DNA from: Sporomusa silvacetica DSM 10669
GTDB taxonomy: Bacteria; Bacillota; Negativicutes; Sporomusales; Sporomusaceae
Direction: 5' to 3'
DNA length: 64,000 nucleotides
Assembly (NCBI RefSeq): GCF_002257705.1
Contig: NZ_LSLK01000152.1
Location: forward strand, 130,183 to 194,182
Numbering within the stretch: position 1 is the stretch's first letter; every line of letters begins with the position of its first letter. Below, piece after piece: positions 28,211 through 37,325 of the stretch. The notes beneath the pieces are model-generated. The model had not been told where the DNA came from, ran no database searches, and was given only the letters and a program-made list of their open reading frames with translations. The translations under genes were made by a program, and so were the position numbers.

Positions 28211-29158
28211 TCAAGCACGCGGATGAAATTTCCTGTAATTTGCTTTGAGTCTTTCGGTAGTTACATGAGTGTAAAGCTGGGTAGTAGATAAATTAACATG
28301 ACCTAAAAGTTCCTGAACAGTCCTTAGGTCAGCACCATTGTCTAATAGATGGGTCGCAAAAGTGTGACGAAGGGTATGTGGACTGACGTTTTTTTTAATT
28401 GCCATTGCCTCAACATATTTATCAACAATTCTTCGAACGCTCCTGTCAGTGAGTGGTCCTCCCCGACTATTTACAAATACATAGTTATGAACCTTATCTA
28501 TTTGATGGCCATATTCCCCCGGGTTCGCACATAACTTAGGGCGTGGATTAGCCAGATAAAGTTCCAAAACTTCAACCGCCGTCCGTCCCATCAAAACAAT
28601 TCGCTGTTTAGCACCCTTACCAGATACAACAATTGCACGTCCAGAGAAATCAATATCTGGCAGAGTAATTCCGGTAAGCTCACTGACCCGTATCCCTGTT
28701 GCATATAGCATTTCCAATACCGCTTTATCACGAATTCCTAGCGAGCTGTTGTCGGGTAAAGTGATTAGTTCACGAATTTCGTTTATGTCAAGAAAAACGG
28801 GCAATTTTTTTTCCAGTTTTGGTGTTCTAACCGCTTTACAGGGATTTTCTTTTAAAACATTTTCCCGGCATAAAAATCTGAAAAACGACCTAAGCGCCGC
28901 AATCCGTCGCATAATGGTCGCTTTGGCATACTGTTTTGATTTTAAGAAAGCCAGATAACTGCGGATTATAAGCGGATTGATATCAACAAACAGCGCCACA
29001 CCACTATCCTGGTTATCCACAAATTCTACAAACTGCCAAATGTCACGTTGATAGTTATGAATAGTATGTTGAGAAGCATTTTTTTCAAGTTTTAGGTATA
29101 AGACAAACTTCTCTACTAATTGGGCAACGCCATCAAATGCTTCGCCTTTTGAGAACAT
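28211..29158 (-). CDS. xerC: XerC-type tyrosine recombinase
   Basis: Site-specific recombinase that resolves chromosome dimers (CodV/XerC group). The 315-residue protein has an N-terminal SAM-like domain and a C-terminal catalytic domain with R157, K181, H261-xx-R264, H287 and nucleophile Y296 (HTLRHTFATHLL, LLGHVNLSTTQLYTH). The position between trmFO and hslV matches codV of Bacillus. The ribosome site before ATG 29158 is weak. Confidence 0.94.
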   Translation of the reverse strand: MFSKGEAFDGVAQLVEKFVLYLKLEKNASQHTIHNYQRDIWQFVEFVDNQDSGVALFVDINPLIIRSYLAFLKSKQYAKATIMRRIAALRSFFRFLCRENVLKENPCKAVRTPKLEKKLPVFLDINEIRELITLPDNSSLGIRDKAVLEMLYATGIRVSELTGITLPDIDFSGRAIVVSGKGAKQRIVLMGRTAVEVLELYLANPRPKLCANPGEYGHQIDKVHNYVFVNSRGGPLTDRSVRRIVDKYVEAMAIKKNVSPHTLRHTFATHLLDNGADLRTVQELLGHVNLSTTQLYTHVTTERLKANYRKFHPRA

Positions 29159-29263
29159 TTTTTATCATTCTTTCCGACAATATTTACTCTTGTGCTATTC
29201 TGGCGGAAATTACTATTATACTAACATACTTGAAACAATTCCGCAATATTATTGTCATATTAT

Positions 29264-30559
29264 TCAAATAAATTCTCGTAATGCCGCTAATGCTCTGTTG
29301 GCAATGGTTTGATTTTTGACCTTCTTATCTTTAATCTTATGCTCTAGTGGCGGAAGCAGACCAAAATTTATATTCATTGGTTGAAAATGTGTCGGATCAG
29401 CTTGTGTAATGTAATGACACAAAGCGCCATGGGCAGTTTGCTCGGGAAATACCTGCATTTCAAGTCCTTGTATCAATCTACGGGCATTAATTCCAGCTAC
29501 TAGACCGCTTGCTGCTGATTCAACATAGCCTTCAACACCAGTAATTTGACCGGCAAAGAATACTTGCGGCTGCTCTTTCATTTGTAATGTAGGCAGCAAA
29601 ATCTGCGGTGAGTTAATAAAAGTATTCCGATGCATTACCCCATAGCGGACAAAATCTGCATTCTCCAAACCGGGAATAAGTCTGAAGACACGCTGCTGTT
29701 CAGGCCATTGTAGATGGGTTTGAAAACCAACCATATTATAAAGTGTTGCCGAACGGTTGTCTTGCCTTAGTTGGACTACAGCATACGGCATTTCACCGGT
29801 CTCTGGATGCCGTAAGCCAACAGGTTTCATTGGGCCAAAGCGCATGGTATCAATCCCGCGGGCAGCCATTGTCTCTATCGGCATACACCCTTCGAAAACT
29901 ACTATCTTTTCAAAGTCTTTGACTGGTGCGGTCTGAGCACAGGTAATTTCCTGCCAAAACAGTTCATATTGTTCTTTGGTCATGGGGCTATTTAGATAAT
30001 CGTCGTCCCCTTTGCCATAGCGAGAAGCCCGGTAAATTATATTCATATTAAGTGAATCAGCGGTAACGATAGGCGCCGCCGCATCATAAAAATAGAGATA
30101 TTCATTGCCAGTAAGACCCGCAATAGCAGTGGATAAGCCGGGAGAAGTAAGTGGCCCAGTCGCAATAATTAAGGGACGATCAGCAGGAACTTCCAGAACT
30201 TCAGTAAAGTTAACCGATATCCGTGGATGATTGCATAGTGTATTGGTAATCATCTCACTAAAATCATTGCGGTCGACTGCCAACGCCCCGCCTGCGGGTA
30301 CACAGTGAGCATCAGCCGCTTTCATAATTAATGAATTTAGTGTTCTCATTTCCTCTTTTAAAAGGCCTACCGCGTTTTCTATTGCGGCCCCTCTAAGCGA
30401 GTTGCTGCATACTAGTTCAGCAAATAAAGCGGTATGATGAGCCGGCGTCATCACCTTAGGACGCATTTCATATAAGTCCACATTAATCCCGGCTTCGGCC
30501 AGTTGCCACGCAGCCTCACTGCCAGCCAAGCCAGCTCCTAGTATAGTGACTTTATCCAT
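29264..30559 (-). CDS. trmFO: TrmFO, folate-dependent tRNA (uracil-54-C5)-methyltransferase
   Basis: FAD- and methylenetetrahydrofolate-dependent enzyme that makes ribothymidine at position 54 of tRNA in Gram-positives. The 431-residue protein has the N-terminal FAD fold VTILGAGLAGSEAAWQLAE (about 4-22), CSNSLRGAAIENAVGLLKEE with the catalytic Cys, and GQITGVEGYVESAASGL near the end. ATG 30559 follows GGAGG and overlaps the topA end by 8 bases. Confidence 0.96.
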   Translation of the reverse strand: MDKVTILGAGLAGSEAAWQLAEAGINVDLYEMRPKVMTPAHHTALFAELVCSNSLRGAAIENAVGLLKEEMRTLNSLIMKAADAHCVPAGGALAVDRNDFSEMITNTLCNHPRISVNFTEVLEVPADRPLIIATGPLTSPGLSTAIAGLTGNEYLYFYDAAAPIVTADSLNMNIIYRASRYGKGDDDYLNSPMTKEQYELFWQEITCAQTAPVKDFEKIVVFEGCMPIETMAARGIDTMRFGPMKPVGLRHPETGEMPYAVVQLRQDNRSATLYNMVGFQTHLQWPEQQRVFRLIPGLENADFVRYGVMHRNTFINSPQILLPTLQMKEQPQVFFAGQITGVEGYVESAASGLVAGINARRLIQGLEMQVFPEQTAHGALCHYITQADPTHFQPMNINFGLLPPLEHKIKDKKVKNQTIANRALAALREFI

Positions 30560-32750
30560 TATTTTTCCTCCGGTTAGCTGCAGGCTTCTTTTTCGCCGTT
30601 GCCTGTACTTCTTTTTCTTCTACGTTCTTAGCGGTTTCATTGCTATCAGCTGCTTGGCGAGACGAACAGTTCTCATTACTACAAATACTAGAAAAATCAC
30701 CATTTTTCAATTTATGTCTGACCATATATGCCCCACATACTTGGCAATTCTCTTTCAATGGCAGATCCCAGGTATTAAAATCACATTCCGGATATTTCTC
30801 ACAGCCATAAAAGACTCGTCGGCGTTTAGTGTGACGTTCAACAATAGAACCGCCGCATTTGGGACACTTAACACCAATATCTTTTAAAATTGGCTTAGTA
30901 TTGCGGCAAGCCGGAAACCCGGGGCATGCTAAGAAATTACCATATCGCCCCTGTTTAACGACCATCATCTGACCACAATTTTCACAGGGAACATCAGATA
31001 CCTCGACAGGTAATTCGACATGGCCAATCGCTTCTTCTGCCAAACTTAGATCTTGCGCAAAAGGGGCATAAAATTCTTCTAATACAGTTAACCAAGAGGC
31101 ATCACCTTCGGCAATATCGTCTAACTTATCTTCCATTCCAGCAGTAAATTCAACATCTAGAATTTTATCAAAGTATTGCTTTAGAAGGTCAAGTACCACA
31201 AATCCCAGCTCGGTAGGATGAAATTTTTTCTCAATTCTCTCGACATATCCCCGGTCAACAATTGTCTCGATTGTTGGTGCATAGGTGCTGGGACGTCCAA
31301 TTCCTTTTTCCTCTAAGACTTTGACCAATGATGCCTCTGTGTAGCGAGGCGGTGGTTCGGTAAAATGTTGTTTAGGGTCTAGCTTGTTAAGTTTCAACAC
31401 TTGTCCTGCTAGTAATGCAGGTAAAGTGGTTTCCTTATCTAAATCACTATCAGCAGTTTGTTCTACCTCTTTACTCTTACCAATTGCACCACTAAATGCT
31501 GCTAAAAATCCCGGGAATTTTATTTGTGATCCATTAGATCTGAGTTTATACCTTCCAGCAGTAATCTCGATAGTAAGTGTATCATAAATCGCAGATGTCA
31601 TCTGACTAGCTATGAATCTTTCCCAGACAAGTGTATAGAGCTTTAACTGATCTTTGCTCAAGCTAGTGCCAACGGCATCTGGAGTTAATTCCAGGGTAGT
31701 TGGCCTAACAGCCTCATGGGCATCCTGAGATTTTTTATTAGCGTAGGTTGGTGCCTTCGCCGGCAGATAATTTAACCCAAATTTCTTCTCAACATAACTT
31801 CGAGCTTCCTGTTGAGCAATCTCAGCCACTCGGGTAGAATCGGTACGCATATAGGTAATAAGACCAACTTGCCCCATACGACCAATAGTAAGCCCTTCAT
31901 ACAATTGTTGCGCAATTATCATGGTTTTACGGGAAGTAAATCCCAATTTACGGGCAGCCTCTTGCTGCAAACTACTGGTAGTAAAGGGCGGTTGAGGATT
32001 ACGCTTTCTTTCCCGTTTTTTAACTTCATTCACTATGTACTCTGCTTGAATTAACTCGCTGACAATGCTTTCTGCTTGCACCTCGTTATTAATAACACTT
32101 TTTTGGCCATCAATAGCTACTAGTTCAGCATCAAACGCTTTTGAATTCGTCTTTTCTTTAAGTTTAGCTATTATCGTCCAATATTCTTCCGGAGTAAATG
32201 CCTGTATCTCTTTTTCTCTATCACAAATTAGCCGGACGGCAACTGATTGTACCCGGCCAGCACTTAATCCCTTACGCACTTTCCGCCACAAAAGTGGACT
32301 CAGCTTATAGCCCACTATCCGGTCTAGAATTCGCCTGGCTTGTTGGGCGTAAACCCGCGGCAAATTAATGGGACGTGGGTTTTTGACAGCTTGCTGAATA
32401 GCCGTTTTTGTGATCTCGTTAAATTCAATCCGGCAGGTAGTTTGCTCTGGAATATTGAGGATGTGCGCCAAATGCCATGCAATAGCTTCCCCTTCGCGAT
32501 CCGGGTCTGTCGCTAGATAAACAATATCGGCATTTTTGGCTGCTCCTTTTAGGCTTTTTATAAGATCGCCTTTACCTCGGATATTAATATACTTTGGTTC
32601 AAAGCCATTTTCAAGATTAACACCAAATTGACTTTTAGGCAAATCACGCAAATGTCCCATAGAGGCTTTGACTGTATAATTTTTCCCAAGAAACTTTTCT
32701 ATTGTCTTGGCTTTAGCCGGGGATTCTACTACAACTAGAGCTTTGCTCAC
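30552..32750 (-). CDS. topA: TopA, DNA topoisomerase I
   Basis: Type IA topoisomerase that relaxes negative supercoils. The 732-residue protein has the TOPRIM domain (VVESPAKAKTI and DPDREGEAIAWH, about 8-93), nucleophile Y300 in ITYMRTDSTR and three C-terminal four-cysteine zinc fingers. The third is variant (CQVC and CSNENC), followed by a basic Lys-rich tail. The start is GTG 32750, overlapping the dprA stop by 4 bases. Confidence 0.97.
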   Translation of the reverse strand: MSKALVVVESPAKAKTIEKFLGKNYTVKASMGHLRDLPKSQFGVNLENGFEPKYINIRGKGDLIKSLKGAAKNADIVYLATDPDREGEAIAWHLAHILNIPEQTTCRIEFNEITKTAIQQAVKNPRPINLPRVYAQQARRILDRIVGYKLSPLLWRKVRKGLSAGRVQSVAVRLICDREKEIQAFTPEEYWTIIAKLKEKTNSKAFDAELVAIDGQKSVINNEVQAESIVSELIQAEYIVNEVKKRERKRNPQPPFTTSSLQQEAARKLGFTSRKTMIIAQQLYEGLTIGRMGQVGLITYMRTDSTRVAEIAQQEARSYVEKKFGLNYLPAKAPTYANKKSQDAHEAVRPTTLELTPDAVGTSLSKDQLKLYTLVWERFIASQMTSAIYDTLTIEITAGRYKLRSNGSQIKFPGFLAAFSGAIGKSKEVEQTADSDLDKETTLPALLAGQVLKLNKLDPKQHFTEPPPRYTEASLVKVLEEKGIGRPSTYAPTIETIVDRGYVERIEKKFHPTELGFVVLDLLKQYFDKILDVEFTAGMEDKLDDIAEGDASWLTVLEEFYAPFAQDLSLAEEAIGHVELPVEVSDVPCENCGQMMVVKQGRYGNFLACPGFPACRNTKPILKDIGVKCPKCGGSIVERHTKRRRVFYGCEKYPECDFNTWDLPLKENCQVCGAYMVRHKLKNGDFSSICSNENCSSRQAADSNETAKNVEEKEVQATAKKKPAANRRKNNG

Positions 32751-33832
32751 TTAATTCCCTCCCTGGCGGTACAGGTATAGCGCTGACCGCTATGTTCGAC
32801 CGTCAAACCCCTTAATGATAGTTGCAATACTATATATGCAGCCGTTGCCGGCAATACATTCAATTTCATCACAATTTCTTCAATTCCTATAGGCTTTTCA
32901 TAATTTAGCAAACTATACACTTGCTGTTCTTCCGGAGAAAGTTCAGGCTCAGCTTGCTTACCCTGACTTGTCTCCCAACCATACTCTTCTAAGATGTCCA
33001 TTGCACTATCTACTAGCTTAGCTCCCTGTTTTATAAGACGGTTTGTTCCTTTACTATTACCTGCAAAAATGCCGCCAGGCACAGCAAAAACATCTCTGCC
33101 TTCTTCTAGAGCAAAATCAGCTGTTATCAGCGCCCCACTTTTTTCTGCAGCTTCTACGACAATAACACCACGCGCAAGACCGTTAATAATACGGTTGCGG
33201 GCTGGAAAATGCCCTGGGTGAGCAATGACACCGGGTGCATATTCCGAAAGTACTACTCCTCTTTCAGCAATACTGGCTAACAGTTTGGCGTTCTCTGGCG
33301 GATACGAAATATCCACACCTGAGCCAAGCACGGCAACTGTATAGCCCTGTTCCAACGCACCTAGATGAGCGGCTGTATCAATCCCTCTGGCAGCTCCGCT
33401 AACAATACCTACTTGGGCAGTTGCTAATGCTGCTGCCAACATACCGGCAACATTTTTCCCATAAGTTGTCGTTTTACGTGAGCCTACAATAGCTACTAGC
33501 TTATCATTTACCGATAACGTACCACGGTAATATAGAACATATGGTGGATTAAAGATGTTACGAAGCAGGATGGGATAGTTTTTATCCAACAAACAGCAGA
33601 GACCAATTTGTTTTTTTGTTAATAATTCAGCCAGTTTATGTATATCTATCTTATCCCGTTGACCAAGTAATTTATTACAGACTGTGTTATCAAGACACTT
33701 GGATAAAAATAAATCGCCCTGGTCAGCCAACCAAGCCTGCCGGGCGCTACCAAAATAATCAACCAAGGCCTTAATGCGTGAACTGCCAATACCTGGTACC
33801 ATCTGCAACGCAGCCAAGTAAAATTGTTCCAT
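32747..33832 (-). CDS. dprA: DprA, DNA processing protein (RecA loader for transformation)
   Basis: DprA binds incoming single-stranded DNA and loads RecA. It has an N-terminal helix-hairpin-helix-like region, the Rossmann domain (VAIVGSRKTTTYG, GAARGIDTAAHLGAL, PPENAKLLASI, ALEEGRDVFAVPG) and a C-terminal winged helix. ATG 33832 is chosen: GGAGG is 8 bases upstream, while the earlier in-frame GTG lies within that site. It is the first gene of the topA-codY group. Confidence 0.96.
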   Translation of the reverse strand: MEQFYLAALQMVPGIGSSRIKALVDYFGSARQAWLADQGDLFLSKCLDNTVCNKLLGQRDKIDIHKLAELLTKKQIGLCCLLDKNYPILLRNIFNPPYVLYYRGTLSVNDKLVAIVGSRKTTTYGKNVAGMLAAALATAQVGIVSGAARGIDTAAHLGALEQGYTVAVLGSGVDISYPPENAKLLASIAERGVVLSEYAPGVIAHPGHFPARNRIINGLARGVIVVEAAEKSGALITADFALEEGRDVFAVPGGIFAGNSKGTNRLIKQGAKLVDSAMDILEEYGWETSQGKQAEPELSPEEQQVYSLLNYEKPIGIEEIVMKLNVLPATAAYIVLQLSLRGLTVEHSGQRYTCTAREGIK

Positions 33833-33911
33833 ATCCAGTTCCTCCACATTTAGCTAACATTGAAACGCCAATAGCACATAGTAAATACTTGGAAAATTGT
33901 AGGTAATAGCA

Positions 33912-33941
33912 ATTATACCTGGAATAAAATCTAAAGGTCAA
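33912..33941 (-). promoter_or_regulatory. Sigma-A-type promoter of the dprA-topA-trmFO-xerC-hslVU-codY operon
   Basis: Minus strand TTGACC (33936-33941), an 18-base spacer, then TATAAT (33912-33917), about 80 bases upstream of dprA. A GGGCATTAGGCCC inverted repeat lies immediately upstream of the -35 (33942-33955). Confidence 0.65.
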
Positions 33942-33988
33942 GGGCCTAATGCCCTATTTTTAAGATTTTTTATAATAAATTAGCTTTT

Positions 33989-35107
33989 TTAACAATAATT
34001 TAATAATAATTTAGCAATATCTGCAGCTGCATTAGGTCGACCAAGTAACCCGGCCTGCTGACGTAACGCGGATAAATCATCATTATCCTCAAATAGTAAC
34101 CGAATTAAAATGGCTTGCAATTCTGGTAGAGAATCTGCCCTGAGAGCAACATGGCTTGCTAATAAAAACTGTGTGTTTGCTTCTTCCTGTCCCGGTATAG
34201 GACGGAAAATAACAAGTGGCACCGCCTTGGTCAGAGCTTCTGCTGAGCTCATCCCACCAGGTTTGGATATTAATAAATCGGCAACACTCATATACTCGTG
34301 TACATTATCGATATAACCTAGAACCTTGACTGGATGCTTGGCGGATGCTGCAATTTGAACAAGTTCCCTGTAAAGCGACTGGTTTTTTCCCGCTATAGCA
34401 ATAAGCTGTAATGGTCTGTCAATTTGATTACATAAATTTAGTATTTTATCTATTGGTAAAACGCCTGCACCACCGCCCATAATCAATATATTCTTGCGGC
34501 CCTGAGAAAGTTTAAGCTTAGCCATTAGCTTCTCTTTACTATTTGGTTGACTAAACTTATTGCTAACAGGTATTCCTGTAACGGCAATGGAGTCAGCAGC
34601 AATGCCATACTGACGTAAGTAATCAGCCAGAGCAAGGTGAGCTACAAAATAGTAATCTATTTCGGGGTATACCCATAGACGGTGAACAACAAAATCTGTA
34701 ACGATAGCTACCATTGGAACAGTAATTAGCCCCTTTTTCTTTAGCCATGCCACTAATCCTGCTGGAGTTGCATGAGTACATACAATAACCTCAGGCTGAA
34801 ACTCATTAATATAATTAAGCATGCGTTTAGCAAGAAATCGACTAATTAACTCTCGTCCAAACAGCGCCATGCGGCTTTGGTTCCCCCAGCCATAGGCAGT
34901 TCCATAGAGCGCAGGAAAAACAGTAAGTATTTTTAAGTATATTGTAAGTATTGCCTGACCAATAGCGGGGGGAAAGAAATCAAATACATTGCATAACTCA
35001 GTTTCACACGCATACTTCATCGTAAGAATTTGACTGACTGCCTGCGCTGCCCTGATATGACCTGCACCTATCGGAGCGCTAATAAATAAAATTCGCTTAT
35101 TACTCAA
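33989..35107 (-). CDS. GT28-family glycosyltransferase (UgtP/MGDG synthase-like)
   Basis: A cytoplasmic-face glycosyltransferase of the MurG/UgtP type, probably making a glucosyl- or galactosyl-diacylglycerol. The N-terminal domain has SAPIGAGHIRAAQAV (about 10-24), the lipid-acceptor loop of this group. The C-terminal domain has IMGGGAGVLPIDKIL and SKPGGMSSAEALTKAVPLVI, the nucleotide-sugar site. The start is TTG 35107, overlapping folK by 8 bases. Exact sugar and acceptor cannot be told from sequence. Confidence 0.85.
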   Translation of the reverse strand: MSNKRILFISAPIGAGHIRAAQAVSQILTMKYACETELCNVFDFFPPAIGQAILTIYLKILTVFPALYGTAYGWGNQSRMALFGRELISRFLAKRMLNYINEFQPEVIVCTHATPAGLVAWLKKKGLITVPMVAIVTDFVVHRLWVYPEIDYYFVAHLALADYLRQYGIAADSIAVTGIPVSNKFSQPNSKEKLMAKLKLSQGRKNILIMGGGAGVLPIDKILNLCNQIDRPLQLIAIAGKNQSLYRELVQIAASAKHPVKVLGYIDNVHEYMSVADLLISKPGGMSSAEALTKAVPLVIFRPIPGQEEANTQFLLASHVALRADSLPELQAILIRLLFEDNDDLSALRQQAGLLGRPNAAADIAKLLLNYC

Positions 35108-35624
35108 GCGTAGCCGCCTGCCCAGAAGGATTTATTGCACCATATACATTGACTTGGCTGTCATCTATGGTGGACAGCAGCAGTTCTTGTGCAGTCTTCC
35201 CTTTGTATACTGCTATATGACCTGCAATCTCCGCTAACGGAATTAAAACGAATTTTCTCTCAGGCATGCGCGGATGCGGGAGTTCAAGCACAGTAGTAGT
35301 CATCTCCACGTCATGATATACCAAAAGGTCAATATCAATGTTACGCGGGCCCCAGCGAACTTCTCGAACCCTTCCCATTTGCCGCTCAGTTGCCAGGCAA
35401 ATGGTAAGCAGTTCTAGCGGCGGCAAATCAGTATTAATAGCAATCACGGCATTGAGGAAACTTGGCTGCTCTTTTAAACCCACCGGTTCCGTCTCATATA
35501 AGAAAGACACTTTTTCAATCGAAATTCTGGGATGATTACCTAACAGTCTAATTGCAGTAGCAATATTTTCTTCCCTGGTATGCACAGTATTGCTGATATT
35601 AGAACCCAGTCCCAAAACGATCAT
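35100..35624 (-). CDS. folK: FolK, 6-hydroxymethyl-7,8-dihydropterin pyrophosphokinase
   Basis: Transfers pyrophosphate from ATP to the pterin in folate synthesis. The 174-residue protein begins VLGLGSNISNT and has the signature RWGPRNIDIDLLVY with the metal-binding aspartates, then HPRMPERKFVLIPLAEIA. It overlaps folB by 4 bases. It belongs to a folP-folB-folK-glycosyltransferase operon. Confidence 0.97.
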   Translation of the reverse strand: MIVLGLGSNISNTVHTREENIATAIRLLGNHPRISIEKVSFLYETEPVGLKEQPSFLNAVIAINTDLPPLELLTICLATERQMGRVREVRWGPRNIDIDLLVYHDVEMTTTVLELPHPRMPERKFVLIPLAEIAGHIAVYKGKTAQELLLSTIDDSQVNVYGAINPSGQAATLE

Positions 35625-35989
35625 TGTTCACGTCTCCGTACAGACTCAACTTCCACATAATCAAGTGCTGCCGCAATTGGCACCGAGGGCTTGCGCACCC
35701 GTACGATCACTTCTTCAACAAGGGGGTGCAACCGCAAAACCTCCCCGCCAATATGGTAGGCTAATGCTTCTAAAAGCTGAAAACGATTGTTTTCTACGAT
35801 CTCTTTAGTTTGGTTATATATAGATACATAGTCTACCGTCTCTTGAAGGTTATCGCTTTTGCCAGCCTGGCTTAAATCAGCCTTCAGGTCAAGATCAACA
35901 TAAAAACGCTGTCCTAACTCCCGCTCAAATTCATATACCCCGTGAAAGCCGTAAAACACCATGTTTTTTAAAGATACTCTATGACTCAC
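35621..35989 (-). CDS. folB: FolB, dihydroneopterin aldolase
   Basis: Makes 6-hydroxymethyl-dihydropterin from dihydroneopterin. The 122-residue protein has the typical FYGFHGVYEFERELGQRFYVDL N-terminal block (in part FHGVYEFE, about 14-21) with the catalytic Glu/Tyr region, and LEALAYHIGGEVL. The start is GTG 35989 after GGGGGAG. Confidence 0.96.
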   Translation of the reverse strand: MSHRVSLKNMVFYGFHGVYEFERELGQRFYVDLDLKADLSQAGKSDNLQETVDYVSIYNQTKEIVENNRFQLLEALAYHIGGEVLRLHPLVEEVIVRVRKPSVPIAAALDYVEVESVRRREQ

Positions 35990-36000
35990 TTTGACTCCCC

Positions 36001-37203
36001 CTACTTGTATTTCGCATTAAGCATTGCATCGGTCATACGAGCAATGCGGGCGATGGCTTTTACATCATGTACTCTAACAATATTTGCACCTTTAGTAATT
36101 CCGAATGCTACAGTAGCAGCTGTTCCTTCCACTCTGTCATTAGCTGGAGCATCTAATATATCGCCTATAAAGCGTTTGCGCGAAGTACCTAAGAGTACCG
36201 GGCAACCAAGCGACTTAAGTTCGTCTAGCCGGGCCATGATAACTAGATTGTCTGAACCCTTTTTGACAAAACCGATACCTGGATCTACAATAAAGTTATC
36301 TGGCCCTATACCAGCAGTCTCACCAATCTGCATACTACGCCGTAAAAATTCAAGCATATGAGACATAATATCCCTTTGATACTCAGCCTCGCCTTGATTA
36401 TACATAATGACTACAGGAACATTATATTCGGCTGCTACTTTAGCCATTTCAAGGTCAAACTGCAGACCCCAGATATCATTGATAATATGGGCACCCGCTT
36501 TTAGCGTTTCCCTGGCAACACTGGCTTTATAAGTATCTATAGAAATCGGTATACTAAAGGCATTCAGAACTTTTTCTAATATAGGCATTAGCCTTTCCAG
36601 TTCTTCTTCAGCCGAAATTTTATGCGAACCATATGGCCTGGTCGATTCGGCACCAATGTCAATGATATCAGCACCATCTTTTATCATTTGTTCGACATGT
36701 TTTAAGGCAACATCTATATTGTTAAACTTCCCGCCATCGGAAAAGGAATCTGGTGTAAAGTTCAAAATACCCATAATCAAGGTTTTTTCCGGAGAAATTG
36801 ATAGCGTATGCGCCCCTAGCTTATAGCTACGCTGGGGAAATTTTTCGTCAGCCGCTATTATAGCTTCCAGTTCCTCAGCCATTTTTTTTAGGCCCCACGG
36901 CTGAACTTTGAGTTGGGGAATACATTGTTTGAAGTGTTTTAAGCTACCGCTTAGCAGCACATCCGTATATTGGTTGCTATAATCAGCTGTTCCTCTTGAA
37001 ACCGAGGCCTCACCGCCTTTAGAAAGAAATGTCTGCTTTAAAATAAGCGCAGCCTTGCTTACTACATTTTCAACTTTTATAGTCTTATAAACAGCCTTAT
37101 TTGACATAATAGCTGCTCCCGCGGGATCACAATTAACCATTGCTACTTCTTTTCGGGCCTGCTCCTGGTTTTTTATTTCAATTATTCGCATATTATATTG
37201 CAT
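36001..37203 (-). CDS. folP: FolP, dihydropteroate synthase with N-terminal extension
   Basis: Joins the pterin pyrophosphate with p-aminobenzoate. The TIM-barrel core starts near residue 135 (MGILNFTPDSFSDGGKF and DIGAESTRPYG) and ends with FIVDPGIGF and LLGTSRKRFIG, the sulfonamide-site loops. The first 130 or so residues are an extra domain not found in short FolP proteins, so total length is 400 against about 270. ATG 37203 has GGGGAGG at the correct distance; an in-frame GTG two codons earlier lies too close. Confidence 0.95.
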   Translation of the reverse strand: MQYNMRIIEIKNQEQARKEVAMVNCDPAGAAIMSNKAVYKTIKVENVVSKAALILKQTFLSKGGEASVSRGTADYSNQYTDVLLSGSLKHFKQCIPQLKVQPWGLKKMAEELEAIIAADEKFPQRSYKLGAHTLSISPEKTLIMGILNFTPDSFSDGGKFNNIDVALKHVEQMIKDGADIIDIGAESTRPYGSHKISAEEELERLMPILEKVLNAFSIPISIDTYKASVARETLKAGAHIINDIWGLQFDLEMAKVAAEYNVPVVIMYNQGEAEYQRDIMSHMLEFLRRSMQIGETAGIGPDNFIVDPGIGFVKKGSDNLVIMARLDELKSLGCPVLLGTSRKRFIGDILDAPANDRVEGTAATVAFGITKGANIVRVHDVKAIARIARMTDAMLNAKYK

Positions 37204-37229
37204 TAGCACCCTCCCCTATTGCGGAAAAA

Positions 37230-37249
37230 TATGATTTTATTGTATCATA
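37230..37249. promoter_or_regulatory. Inverted repeat in the folP-pncB divergent region
   Basis: TATGAT, 8 bases, ATCATA, within the 120-base AT-rich gap between divergent folP and pncB. It could be an operator for a NAD or folate regulator, but no known box was recognised. Confidence 0.25.
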
Positions 37250-37325
37250 AAATTATGTAGAATAAAGATTATTATGCAAATTTTAGAGAATTATCATCAG
37301 ATTTGCAATATCTAGGAGGCATATT

